Positions 11,201 to 21,314 of a stretch of 64,000 nucleotides of DNA are shown in pieces. Positions within the stretch are counted from its first letter, which is position 1. Each line of letters opens with the position of its first letter. Origin of the DNA: Dryas octopetala. Lineage: Eukaryota; Streptophyta; Magnoliopsida; Rosales; Rosaceae. The translations under genes were made by a program, and so were the position numbers. The stretch spans positions 26,859,923 through 26,923,922 of the forward strand of contig OY992834.1 in NCBI GenBank assembly GCA_963921425.1, in the 5' to 3' direction. The notes under the pieces were generated by a model that worked only from the letters and a program-made list of their open reading frames with translations, was not told the DNA's origin and made no database searches.

Positions 11201-11216
11201 GTGCGAACGTTCGCAC
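11201..11216. repeat. 16 bp perfect palindrome GTGCGAACGTTCGCAC
   Basis: A perfect GC-rich palindrome in an AT-rich setting between two MITEs. It may be the relic of an element end. Confidence 0.6.
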
Positions 11217-11244
11217 ATGAATAAAATTTTATATATAGATATAC

Positions 11245-12037
11245 ACAGGGAGCTTTAAGTGTGAGATCCCAATGTGGGGCCCACTCAACATTGTATTTTA
11301 ATGATCCGAACCGTCTATGTTTTAAGTTTATATTTAAAGATGGCTCAATTATAATTTACCCCTATAAATTATAGGGGTGATTTCAGGATGGTCCATTAAT
11401 AAAAAAAATTTCAAACACATCCATAAATTAAGCAAAAACATGAGAAATGACGGAAAGCGTCAATAGAACCGTTAGTTGCCCACGTGGCTTTGTTGACTTA
11501 TGTTTTTTTAATGATGTGGCTGCCACATGTTTACCATATGAATAGAAAAATAATAAAAACATTTTCTAATATTAAAAACTAAAACTAAAATTTAAAAAAT
11601 AAAAAACTACAAACTTTCCCCACCTCCCAATCCCATCCTTCTCACGTGCGTCTGCTAGGAAAAAAAAAATCTCCTTCTTCTTCCCCCATACAGCCAACCT
11701 TCTTCCTCCTCCTCCTTCTTCTTCCCCTACACAGCCACCTTTTCTCTCCCTCTATCTCTTTCCCTCCTTTCTCTTCCTCTCTCTCTTTCTCTCGCTTTCC
11801 CTCTGTCCTTCCTTGTCTCTTTGTCTTCGCACCATTGCCGAGTTGCCGACCTCCAGATCGGAGGTCGTTCATATCTGTTGAGATGAGAACAATGAAAGAG
11901 GGGAAGAGAGAGAGACGGCCTTGTCGACCTCCAGTTCCTAATGAGGTTGTTCATCTCTGTTGCGAAGCTTGGCAGCGCCGCCATTGCCGAATCCGTTGCG
12001 GTCGATGTGGAGGTCGACCATGCCAACGCCTCCCCTC

Positions 12038-12068
<31 letters not shown>

Positions 12069-13265
12069 TCTTTCATTGTTCTCTGGGTTTTTATTTGAGT
12101 TTAGGTTTGAACAATTTGGACATATTTTGCCCAATTTCATTGTTCTATCTCTCTCTATTTTTGTGTTCTTGTTCAATTTTAATATGGAACCAAAAACCCA
12201 ATGTAAAGAAAACCCACTTGTGATAAAATGATATACATTCAACAATAAAAATTAGAAAACCCTAAAACGTTGTTGTTGGTGGATAAAGTTGGGGTTTTGG
12301 TTCTGACTTGTGCTCGGTAGTTTTGGCGGTGTCGGTGGTGGTTTTAGATGTGGGAGGTCACGGATCAGGTTATAGAACCTTGGTGGAGTTGTTCTCGGTA
12401 GTTTGGGCGGTGGCAATTCATACAGAAGAGAACTTTTGTTGCAAATGGTTCTGAGGGTTTGGGGCCGTTCTTTGTGGTACTGTTGAGGGGGAAGGGGAAG
12501 GGGAGTGGCCCGAGTTGTGGGTGTGATATGCAGAGATTGTGAATGGGTGGGTGGGTGGTGGGTATGTGTGTGAGTGGCTGAAGAAAAATAAGGAGGAGAG
12601 AGGAAGAAATCGGTGGCCATGGGGTTGCTGTAGGTGGAAGAAGAAGAAAAGAATATTTAATTGTTTTTTGTTTGGCGTGGCTTGACATGGGAGGGATGAG
12701 AGGTGAGGGAACTTTTTTTGTTTTGTTTTTTAAATTTTTTTTAGTTTTAGTTTTTAATATTATAAAATGTTTTTGTATTTTTTTTTATTTTTATCTCCAC
12801 GTGGCACTCCATGTCATTATAAAATCCACGTGGCACTCTATGCTGGCACTTAATAGAAAAGTTGACGAAAATACTAAGCATGATTTCCGAGAGTTGGTGG
12901 AGGCGCTTAAAAGATTTTTTTTTGTGACCATCCTGAAATCACCCCTATAGTTCGTTGGAGTAAATTGTAATTAAGTCTTTAAAGATTATTCTTGCAAAAA
13001 ATTTAGCAAATCGAAAACCATTAAGTTATTAAATTTTGATCAAATAAATAGACAAACAAAATATTTTTGATAAACACTTGAAATAGTGATCATTTAAACA
13101 ACGGTCAAATAGTTTCCGATTAACTTAATTTTTTACAAGCACGATTCTTTAATGAAGACAAAAAAAGTAGACGGTTTTAATTATCGAAATACAATATAAA
13201 ATGACCTATATATTTGAAGGATCCCATAAATAAACTTAAATATGAAAATTCACATCTGAAGGGCC
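11245..13265. mobile_element. TA-microsatellite MITE split by a 1.6 kb Mutator-like element
   Basis: The left part carries GTGGGGCCCACTC and GATCCGAACCGTCTATG. The right part carries TTGCAAAAAATTTAGCAAATC and GGGCCTATATATA. Both match the copies at 8.4-10.4 kb. The two halves are separated by element 11342-12977. Confidence 0.7.
11342..12977. mobile_element. Mutator-like element, non-autonomous, 1636 bp
   Basis: Terminal inverted repeats begin GGCTCAATTATAATTTAC on the left and, read inward from the right, GACTTAATTACAATTTAC. Both continue into TATAGGGGTGATTTCAGGAT. A perfect 9 bp duplication TTTAAAGAT lies at 11333-11341 and 12978-12986. The interior has a CT-rich tract (11690-12070) and a G-rich tract (12260-12620). 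Long open frames there are artefacts of base composition. Confidence 0.9.
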
Positions 13266-13899
13266 TATATATATTGTGCAAATAAATGTACAAATGACGA
13301 GATATAAGCTCTTTGCAATTAGAAATTAGATTGTGAAGTGAATGAAGATCTTGGCTTGGAGGAGTGAGACAGCTCAAGCAGAGTTCGATTCAACTTTTAA
13401 CCAACCACAACCACAACCACAGCCACAATTCCAAGTAAGACAAAGACCATCCAGCAAGCCCCAAAGTGATACTGGTCAATCTGGTCTAATAATAATTTTT
13501 TACATAATGTTTGTCGTAATATTTCTCCATAAGGTTATAAAGGTCTCAAACTATTCCTTCTTCCTAAATAGAAAAGAAAATAAATAATGTGTAAATAGGT
13601 GCTTTACAAAATTACAATTCAATAATTCACATTTTTCATAAGAAAATTTATCAGAAAAACTGTTGTACACTTTTTGTTTTTAAAAAAGAGCAAATTACAC
13701 ACAAAAATCTTAAATTTACACAATTTTTCAAATTAGTACTCCAATAAAAAAAGATTTCAAACACGCGTCTCAACTAAATTTTCTCTAATAAACATGAGAC
13801 ACATAATCTTCCAGAAAAAGGCGGATATCCTCTGATGACATCCCTATCCCATATCAATCCATGATCCCAATTCTCTGACAGCAGTCGAGCCCCAAGGAC
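13266..13899. other. Intergenic, no recognised gene
   Basis: An open frame of about 70 codons near 13342-13587 contains a QPQPQPQPQF stretch, but it has no family match I know and no clear regulatory context. The rest is AT-rich. Confidence 0.4.
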
Positions 13900-14189
13900 A
13901 ACGAAGCTTCACGTGATCACCCCACGTGGCCCATCCTGCTTCCTTGCATGCACCACGTGTCCCCAACACAAATCATCATCATTTAACCCTCATTACAACA
14001 CGAACCCACACATCTCGACGCGTGTACCCAACTCTCAGTTCTGCCACGTGTACAGTGATTCTATTTCCTTATAAGGAAACCTCTCGACTCTCTTGAGCCT
14101 ATCCAAAGTTTGCAAAGCTCACAACTCGCTCAGAAAAAAAAGGACGACAAGAAAGAAAATTAAGGAAGTGTTTGTTTCCCGGGAAAGTG
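13900..14189 (+). promoter_or_regulatory. Promoter with four G-box/ABRE cores, a CE3-like site and a CArG/TATA motif
   Basis: CACGTG occurs at 13910-13915, 13923-13928, 13954-13959 and 14045-14050. ACGCGTG (resembling coupling element CE3) is at 14018-14024. CCTTATAAGG at 14067-14076 is both TATA-like and a perfect CArG box. The leader from about 14100 is purine-rich. ABA/bZIP or light/bHLH control is inferred. Confidence 0.7.
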
Positions 14190-14708
14190 ATGGTGGCAAT
14201 GACAATGGCTATTACGACGGCGGAACCGATCATATCTAGATTGGACCGCCTGGATTACATGCTGAGGCAGTTGGAGGAAATCAGAGGCTGCAATAATAAC
14301 ATCAAAAGATCATCAATGTCAACCTCGTCGCCCAAGACCTCTTGCGCCTCGTCCACTGCGTCGAGTGGGACCCTCACCAGCGACGGACACGTGTCGTCCC
14401 TGGACGTGATCTCCCCGAAGAGCCTGGAGAAGCACTGCCGTCCGATCGAGCACGTGATGATGGAGACGGACGCGAAGGGGACTCTGATTGAGAGGCTCGA
14501 CCACGTGGAGGATAGGGTGCTGAAGCTGTGTTTGCAGTTGGAGGTGGAGTCGGAGGCTGCAGAGAGGAAGAGGGAGCAGGAGATCAAAACTCATGAGAAA
14601 GAGGTGATTCTGGAGAAGAGTCATAATAATAAGAAGAAGAAGGGAGGACTGAAGCAACTTGTTAAGCAGTGTGTTACGGGAAAAGGAAAACCAAATAAAA
14701 TCAAGTAA
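14190..14708 (+). CDS. Small plant-specific coiled-coil protein, function unknown
   Basis: A single-exon protein of 172 residues (ATG 14190, TAA 14706-14708). The ATG is the first in frame downstream of the leader. A short amphipathic N-terminus (ISRLDRLDYMLRQLEEIRG, about residues 15-33) resembles a coiled-coil or oligomerisation helix. A Ser/Thr-rich segment follows (about 41-70), with possible proline-directed phosphosites SPK. A second helix (LIERLDHVEDRVLKLCLQLE, about 99-118) leads to a charged Lys-rich tail ending in a basic patch (KKKKGGLKQLVKQC), which could be a nuclear signal. I recognise the pattern as a conserved eudicot uncharacterised family, from memory, but cannot name it. 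The GC content is higher than its surroundings. The ABRE-rich promoter suggests stress or ABA induction. Confidence 0.8.
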   Translation: MVAMTMAITTAEPIISRLDRLDYMLRQLEEIRGCNNNIKRSSMSTSSPKTSCASSTASSGTLTSDGHVSSLDVISPKSLEKHCRPIEHVMMETDAKGTLIERLDHVEDRVLKLCLQLEVESEAAERKREQEIKTHEKEVILEKSHNNKKKKGGLKQLVKQCVTGKGKPNKIK

Positions 14709-15259
14709 TTGATTAATAGTTAGTGTTTTTCTTTTTTCTTTTTTTAATTTTAATTTTTTGGGTTTTTCTAGTTCTGAATGAATGACCCACTTCTCTGCTT
14801 TTGTTTGGAGATTGGTGAGTGTGTAAATAAAATGAGCACACAGAAAGACTTTTTTTTTTGGCCAAGAGAGCACACAGAAAGACTAAAGAGAATGCTTAGG
14901 TACCATCTTAAATTTCTTTTGGAATTACTTCAATTTATATCCTTAATTTCTCAATTTTTTTTTTTGAAGTTTCTAAGGAATAATCAACATCATCAACATA
15001 TCACATGCATGGAAACATTAATTAGCTAGACATATGAGAAATATACATAATATATTAATATATGACTAGGTCTGAAGCCTTTTACGCCTTTTTCTTAATG
15101 CTTGTGTTACTATTTCTTTTAATATTCACAATTGTAAAAATATTCGGGGTAATTAATTGTGTATTCCGGCCAGAAAAAAGGGTAGTGATCATGCATTTTT
15201 CACGCTAATAATTTTGTGTGTCCATGTGTGACAATCAAACCATACAAAAATACTTAAAA
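14706..15259 (+). repeat. 3' UTR and flank, source copy of a duplication at 20305-20890
   Basis: Starting exactly at the stop codon (TAATTGATTAATAGTTAGTG), this stretch is closely matched by 20305-20890 in the same orientation. This copy lacks about 60-70 bp of AT-rich sequence (the part with GGAAACTCGGAGTTAATTTG) that the other copy holds. Instead it has a short direct repeat GAGCACACAGAAAGACT. No coding sequence lies inside. Confidence 0.9.
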
Positions 15260-15554
15260 TATGAAATTCACGCGGATCATATTTTGTCTTTCATCTTCAA
15301 CTCATGGATCATACAGTTAATTTGTTAATTCAACTCATTTATGGGGAATTGTAATTTCTTGCTCTTCTAACAATAGAAACAAGTATTATGCTTATTTAAA
15401 TATGAAACTTCTAAGTGTGCTTAATTTGTTTGTTATCAGCTTAGTCCTTCTTTTATCATATATATATGCCTTCTAAGGAGATGTTGGAGTAAATTGAAAG
15501 GTGATTTAAAGTCGTGTGCTTGTGCTTCAAATCATCAATTATGATACGATCAAA
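15260..15554. other. AT-rich intergenic, no gene seen
   Basis: No feature was supported. Confidence 0.4.
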
Positions 15555-15715
15555 ACTACAAAAAAATAAGATTTTTTAGTAACAAGGCTTGTAACTAAAA
15601 CCTAAAACTTTGTGACTAAATGTATTATAAAAAGTATCCTAAGCTTTTTTAGTAACAAGGCTTGAAACTAAAACCTAAAATTTTGTGACTAAATGTATTA
15701 TGAAAAGTGTCGTTA
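15555..15715. repeat. CACTA-like terminus with a tandem duplication
   Basis: ACTACAAAAAAATAAG is followed by TTTTTTAGTAACAAGGCTTG, the typical look of plant CACTA ends. A unit of about 75 bp (from TTTAGTAACAAGGCTTG to AAATGTATTAT) is present twice. The matching opposite end was not found. Confidence 0.5.
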
Positions 15716-16109
15716 ATGTGTTGTTGCTGAAAACCCCGTTTAAGTCGCAACTAAATATTTGTTTCTAACTTTAGCACTCCAAATTTTGTTGGCTTTAGTT
15801 TAAGTGTGCTATTAAATTAATTAACTAGTTTAGTTTTGATCCCTACATTTTGAAACTCTGTGGATTTAATCCACAAAATTTAAATAGGTCAATTGATTTT
15901 AACTACTAAACTTTAATAACTTTTTGGTTTAGGTACCAAAATTAAATACCATTTTAGATTAGATACTAGTTGAATAGTCAAAACTTAATGAAATTAAAAA
16001 GCCTTCAACAGTTCTATATTTACTTGCTATGCCATTGTGAAAAATACAAATCTATCCTTCCCTCATCAGCAACATGAATGACCTCCGACCACTGTTTTCC
16101 GGCCGACCT

Positions 16110-16250
16110 CCGGCCACCGTCCTTCGTCCGACTTCCGGCCACCCGCCCACTGTCCTCCGGCCGACCTCCGGCCGAACTCCGGCCACCGTCCTCCGGCCGA
16201 CCTCCGGCCGAACTCCGGCCACCGTCCTCCGGCAGAACTCCGGCCAAGCT
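16110..16250. repeat. GC-rich minisatellite, 36 bp unit
   Basis: A unit built on CCTCCGGCCGA and ACTCCGGCCACCGT is repeated about 2.7 times, preceded by degenerate copies. Open frames over it on both strands come from the absence of stops and are not genes. Confidence 0.85.
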
Positions 16251-16264
16251 CTACTTATTACACA

Positions 16265-16455
16265 AACAATAATGCTAGTTGTCCCACATTTTTTTTCCCA
16301 CATTTGTATCCCACATGATGTGTCATTACTTTACTGGAAGGATATTTCCTTTTTCTTTTTTAGGTTTTATTTTTTAATTTATAGTGTCCAATGTATGAAT
16401 GCCATGTAAGATGGTATGAAATTGTGGTATAAAAATGTGGTAAGTGTAGCATTAC
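16265..16455. mobile_element. MITE with TAATGCTA termini (copy 1)
   Basis: Inverted ends TAATGCTAGTTGTCCCACAT and, inward from the right, TAATGCTACACTTACCACAT. A second copy in the opposite orientation is at 50650-50840. Confidence 0.75.
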
Positions 16456-17747
16456 TGTTACACAAAAAATTAAATTAACATTTAACATGGAGGGGATTTG
16501 AACCCCTCTCATTCAAGAGGAATGAAATATCTCCCACCATTACAGTAAGTTAACTACTATGCAAAAGTATTGCTTTAACCTAATTTATACTATACTATTG
16601 TATATATATTTTTTTAAAAAATTAATCCAATTAGTCACAACTAATCTAAAGTTGTGACTATCACAATTAAGTTGTGACTGTTTTTAGATTTAATTGTGAT
16701 TGATTTAAGATGTGACTATCTCACAATTAAATCTAAAGTGTGACTGATTAATTGTGATCGAATGATATTCATAACTAAAAAATCTCTAAACTCTAACATG
16801 AAAACTAAAGACAATGCACCTAGAGCACCCCCAAAATTCATATAACAATGAATTAACAAAATTTGAAGTTGTGAACGATATTCATAAAAAAATAAGTTTA
16901 ACATAAAACACCTACATGTAACATAAAAACTAACATAAAAAGGAAATTTGCATTAAACATATACCCTCTTAAGGAGGAAATTAACTTGTGACTGTTAAAC
17001 AGAAATAATTTGACATTCATCTCTATTTTTGCTTCCATTTAGAAGGTACCATCTTAAATCTAAGTTGACTGTTTCGTCACAACTTTAGATTTAGTTGTGA
17101 CTAACTTTAAGGTAGAAAGGCAGCCTATTCTTAAAGACAACTTCAGCCTAATTTTTTTTTGATGTACCATTCAAATAGACGGAGGAACTAGAGCCGAGCG
17201 CCGGAAGAAGTGCTCAGTTAATATAAAAAAGTCACTGCCGAGTGCTTGGTACCATTAACCAACTTCATAACCCAACCCTATATCCCTAAATTAAACAAAA
17301 ACAAAATCATTAGAAGGACTACTATAATAAGAGAGAGTTTTTTTAAGAAATCTGCAATTACATATGAATAAAGAGTCATGCAATTGGCTTTCAATTCACA
17401 CACAAATGATTCAAATAGAAAAAATAAAAAATCAAACGGATTAATACATAACACCTAAAAATAATAAAAAAATTAACTGTGACTGTCACAATTTAGTTGT
17501 GACTGTTTGGTAGTCACAACTGCATCTGAAATTGTGACTGTCCTACAGTCATAACTAAATATAAAGTGTGACTGATATTGAAAGAGATAAGTTTAGGTTC
17601 TCAAAAGATAGACCCTAATGTCCTAAACTCCAACATGAAAACTATAGAAAGTGCACATAAACCACCCCCAAAACTCATATAACAACCAATTAACAAAATT
17701 TGAAGTTGTGACTGAGATTAAAAGTGAACTAAAAATTTATAATAAAC

Positions 17748-18610
17748 CTGCTTTTATACAAGCATCCCCACAACTGCCTCCACCTGATGCATCCTTTTCA
17801 TTCTTGGAATTAAGTATAAAGCGAGCTGGTTTTGCTGCTGCTCTATTAGCTGAATCAACAACTGATGAAGGAGGGCACAAGAGGCCAGAAAAGTTTCCAA
17901 GGACCTGGAGAGAAGAAATCAGTCCCTGTTTCCTTGAAGTATTAGCTTTGCCATCCATTTCATGTGCATATCCATTTTCCACATTCCAAGATGCTGTATC
18001 TCCCTGAAGAGAAGAGGAATTCAATTTGGTCTCATTCCTCAAAACATTAGCAATTGCCAGGGAAACAATAGACAAAAGGACACAAAGACGGGCCTCAAGA
18101 TGTGGTATAGGGCCTTCAAGAGGATCACGTTCCTGCAAACAAAGAATGAAGGGGAAAGTAACTATCTATGTTAATTTTTTTTTTTCCAGTTAAAAGATAT
18201 GTTAACATGGATTTGTCTCAACTCGTTGCACAAGCCGAAGGGCTGAGAGCCAGAGTGCTAGGAAGGTTTCTTGCCAGCTTGTCTGGTTAAATACTTGGAG
18301 TGTCATAATTCTTTCTGCAGTTAAGTCAGTGAAATTAGGAATTAATTGAATTGCTTTCAGTTTTCTTAAACATTGTTGTTTATTCGATTTGAATGAAAGG
18401 AATACATGCATGCATACATATTACATACACACAGAAATTATATCAAATATAAATTCATATGAGACTCTTCAAAAGGATTTTACCTGCAAGTATATCAATA
18501 GCTGATTTAGTAGAAAGTTTTTTGCCATCCATTGCATTCTCCATGTATATATCTAAACGAACCCAACAAGTAGAATGACCAAATCCAGATCTGCAGTGAA
18601 ACACTGGCTT
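17748..18610 (-). pseudogene. MED33A: Three-exon fragment of a Mediator subunit 33 (MED33/REF4) gene
   Basis: MED33A/B are plant Mediator tail subunits that regulate phenylpropanoid genes; the full protein is about 1,300 residues. Minus-strand exons are 18610-18484 (start inferred from an AG), 18314-18223 and 18132-17748, with GT/AG borders. Phases 1-0-1 keep one frame for about 201 codons without a stop. Diagnostic peptides are RLDIYMENAMDGKKLSTKSA, NQTSWQETFLALWLSALRLV, and DPLEGPIPHLEARLCVLL followed by SIVSLAIANVL. The fragment ends at a normal donor (AAAGCAG/GTTTAT), beyond which lie transposon motifs, so later exons are missing. It covers about 15 % of the protein and cannot act as MED33. 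I cannot separate MED33A from MED33B. Confidence 0.75.
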
Positions 18611-18719
18611 CTGAGATCTAATATCAAGAAGCACCCCAACGAGCTAATTACACAAAGAGAACAAAATTCAAAGATCAAACCCTAAGAAAATTAATAAAAG
18701 AAATTCATAAGCAACATAT

Positions 18720-18970
18720 ATCAAAACAAATTAAAATTGCAGTATATGAACAAAAAATTTAGATCAAACTCAAGATCAAGTTTACCAAACCAACACCAAT
18801 TCCCTAATCTGACGATCTCCTCCATACCAACACCAAAACCACAATCACCAGCGCAATCAAAGTCGTCTCGATTACCACCACCGTGTTCGTCACCGAGCCG
18901 CTGAACGAAACCCAACGCCAACTCCAGCATCTGCACCAAATCTGTCTCTCTCTCTCTCTCTCTCTCTTAG
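18720..18970 (-). other. CT-rich leader-like tract and short ORF upstream of the MED33 exons
   Basis: Read on the minus strand, a (GA)n tract (18968-18942) is followed by an ATG at 18939. An open frame of 51 codons (MVQMLELALGFVQRLGDEH..) then reaches a donor-like GTAAAC at 18785. It resembles a first exon placed before the MED33 exons, but splicing it to 18610 does not keep the MED33 frame. The origin is unknown. Confidence 0.3.
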
Positions 18971-19320
18971 CTCCGTAAAGTGAATAGCTTAGTGCAGAGC
19001 TACAGAGCTACGGAGCTATGGAACTATGGAGCTCTCTCTGTCTCTGTTTGGGATTCGATAGCAAGGTTGGTGAACAAGATTGAGAAATGATATGACCCAA
19101 TTTAAAAGAGTTCTCAATTTCGTCAAAATCATTTTAACAAACTTCAACTTTCATTAGACATGGGCAAAGGGTAAATCTGTCAATAATAAGGCCCAAAAGA
19201 ACAGGCTGTTAGTTTGTGACCTATTCTGAAAATTAACTCTATTAATTAGTAGCCCAACCTAAAAATTATATGGTCTTACTGGTTTTCTAAAAAATTATTG
19301 GGATTAGGTATTTAACCCAA

Positions 19321-20304
19321 AATTTCTCAATTTAAATTCATGAAAAGCTATTTCATTTTATAAATTGCCTATTTATCAATTTATGCACTTATGCCAATTT
19401 TGATTCCTTACTTTTTATTTGGTCATGCACTTATCTTTCTAACTTACTTGGTGTTACCTACAAAATTCACGGCGAGAGTGGCTGAGAAGATTGCCTTGAA
19501 CACTGTTAGTCCTTTGATTATGTTTTCGGGCGTGCCACTGCACGGCCAGATGGTCGGTTTATAGAATGTTGTGTCGTGCTTGGGTTGATATATTACGCCG
19601 ATATATCTAACTTCTAATCAAACGATGGTGCGGTGAGTAAGGAACAACTACCTTGCCTAAGTTCTTGATGCCTTAATCCTTAAGGACTTCTAATTACTTG
19701 GTGTGACTATGACAGTGTGCTCAAAAGTAAAGATACGATGAACTAGGATTTGAGAAATAAGATGCAAAGATAAAATTGTGAATCCTGATATAAAAAGTAT
19801 GAATAATCTGACTATCTTGAAAACAGGTGAGAATGGTAGTTCTAACAATAAATCTCATAGCAAACAAACATGAAATTAAGAGTCGAAACTTATAAAGAAA
19901 TTAATACTAAGAAAAACTGAATCCTAACAAAGCTAAAACGAAGAGAAAAATTGCTTGAGAGCTTGGAAGAAATCGAGATGCTTGATCTGAGATTTGTGTT
20001 GAATGTGTCAAGAGAGATTTTCTTCTTGTCAATGCTTCTTTATATAATGATCAACCCCCTAGGGTTTAGGAAACCCAAACCCTTTCCTTGTTGTATTTGT
20101 ACTCCTCTTCCTGACTGTATGGGCTTGCAAACTTGGGGTAACTTAAACAGTAATTGGGCTAGCAATTGGGCGGCTGTGACTCCAGCCCAATGCCAAAATA
20201 GGGTGTAAACACTTGGTTTAGCATTTTATTTGTACACTTGAAATATGTTTTCGACATGTGTATAATGGTGCATGCATGGTTAGTTGTTAGGCTTACCAAA
20301 GGGT
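19321..20304. other. Unassigned intergenic
   Basis: Moderately AT-rich and not obviously repetitive within the window. A low-quality open frame at 19951-20208 has no recognised family. It could be part of an old retroelement. Confidence 0.35.
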
Positions 20305-20890
20305 TAATTGATTAATAGTTAGTGTTTTTCTTTTCTTTTTTTTTACTTTTTGTTTTTTGTTTTTGTTTTTTCTAGTTTTGAATGAATGATCCCACTTCTC
20401 TGCTTTTGTTTGGAGATTGGTGAGTGTGTAAATAAAATGAGCACATGCACAGATCGAAAGACTAAAAAGAATGGAAACTCGGAGTTAATTTGGTGGTGTT
20501 GAATTTTATTTTTGTTGTCATAAAATGCTTAGCTAGGTACCATCTTAAATTTCTTTTGGAATTACTTCAATTTATATCCTTTTTCAATTTTTTTTTTTGA
20601 AGTTTCTAAGGAATAATTAACATCATCAACATATCACATGGAAACATTAATTAGCTAGACATATGAGATATATACATAATATATTAATATATGTCTAGGC
20701 CTGAAGCCTTTAGGCCTTTTTCTTAATGCTTGAGTTACTATTTTTCTAATATTCACAATTGTATGTAAAAATATTCAGGGTAATTAGTTGTATATTCCGG
20801 CCAGAAAAAAAAGGGTAGTGATTTCATTTTTGACACTAATATTTTTGTGTGTCCATGTGTGACAATCAAACCATACAAAAATACTTAAAA
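20305..20890 (+). repeat. Duplicate of the 14.7-15.26 kb 3' flank
   Basis: Matches 14706-15259 from just at the copied stop codon onward, but without the coding region. It is cut on the right at 20890 by a Mutator-type end (GAGGAAATTACAATTTTGG). Confidence 0.9.
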
Positions 20891-21314
20891 GAGGAAATTA
20901 CAATTTTGGTCCACTTACTTCATAGCTAGTTCAATTTTGGTCCAGAATCTTTTTTAAGTTCAGTTTTGATCCACTTATTATCTAACTTGTTCGGTTTTGG
21001 TTCATTCCGTCTATTTTGGATGGATGCTGTTTATTTGAGGGGCATATATGTAATTTCTTCATCAAAATTTATAAAATAAAATAAAAACAAAAATAAATAG
21101 AAAATTAAAAGAAAACACCTTCCCCCTAAGCCTCACTGAACCACCTTCACCCCGACCCAACCCAACCCAGCCCCGCCCCCTTCCCCAACCCTACCCAGCC
21201 AGGCTAGCAGTGGCCACCACCCAAATCCGTCCACGTACCCCTCCCTTCACCCATCCCCGATCGAAGAGAGGTGCATGGCTGGAGAGAGGGAAGAGAGAGA
21301 GAGAAGAGGTCGGG
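20891..21314. mobile_element. Mutator-type element end, truncated
   Basis: Begins GAGGAAATTACAATTTTGGT, followed by TTTTGGTCCA repeats and then a C-rich interior, similar to the MITE at 33671-33976. The right end is missing; a gypsy LTR starts at 21315. Confidence 0.6.

Larger units (their letters stand above)
15830..19320. mobile_element. Putative gene-capturing transposon carrying MED33 exons
   Basis: Left and right ends parallel those of the 480 bp repeat at 5.0-5.5 kb. On the left these are TTTAGGTACCAAA-type blocks; on the right the run from TTTGTGACCTA to GGTATTTAACCC. TGTGACTG/CAGTCACA motif arrays lie at 16630-16745, 17080-17105 and 17478-17580. Between them sit a GC-rich minisatellite (16156-16250), a MITE (16265-16455), MED33 exons (17748-18610) and a CT-rich tract with an ATG (18720-18970). 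The exact ends and any target duplication were not resolved. Confidence 0.5.

Noticed and set aside
11642-12245. Long overlapping open frames on both strands (up to 172 codons)
   Set aside because: They lie over a CT/GA-rich tract inside the 11342-12977 Mutator-like element; low-complexity composition removes stops. There is no domain and no codon structure.
12252-12688. Two minus-strand Pro/His/Thr-rich frames of 107 and 122 codons
   Set aside because: Antisense of a G-rich tract within the same element; composition artefact.
13342-13587. 81-codon plus-strand frame with a QPQPQPQPQ stretch as a gene
   Set aside because: No recognised family, no promoter or splice context, and it sits beside a MITE; kept only as an unassigned stretch.
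16020-16409. Frames of 64-111 codons on both strands with Arg/Pro/Gly repeats
   Set aside because: All cross the 36 bp GC-rich minisatellite. Stops are absent because of the repeat unit.
16485-16560. Possible tRNA gene on the minus strand
   Set aside because: The T-arm is good (AGGGG..CCCCT) but the anticodon loop lacks the conserved T before the anticodon and there is no acceptor stem; a tRNA-like repeat is more likely.
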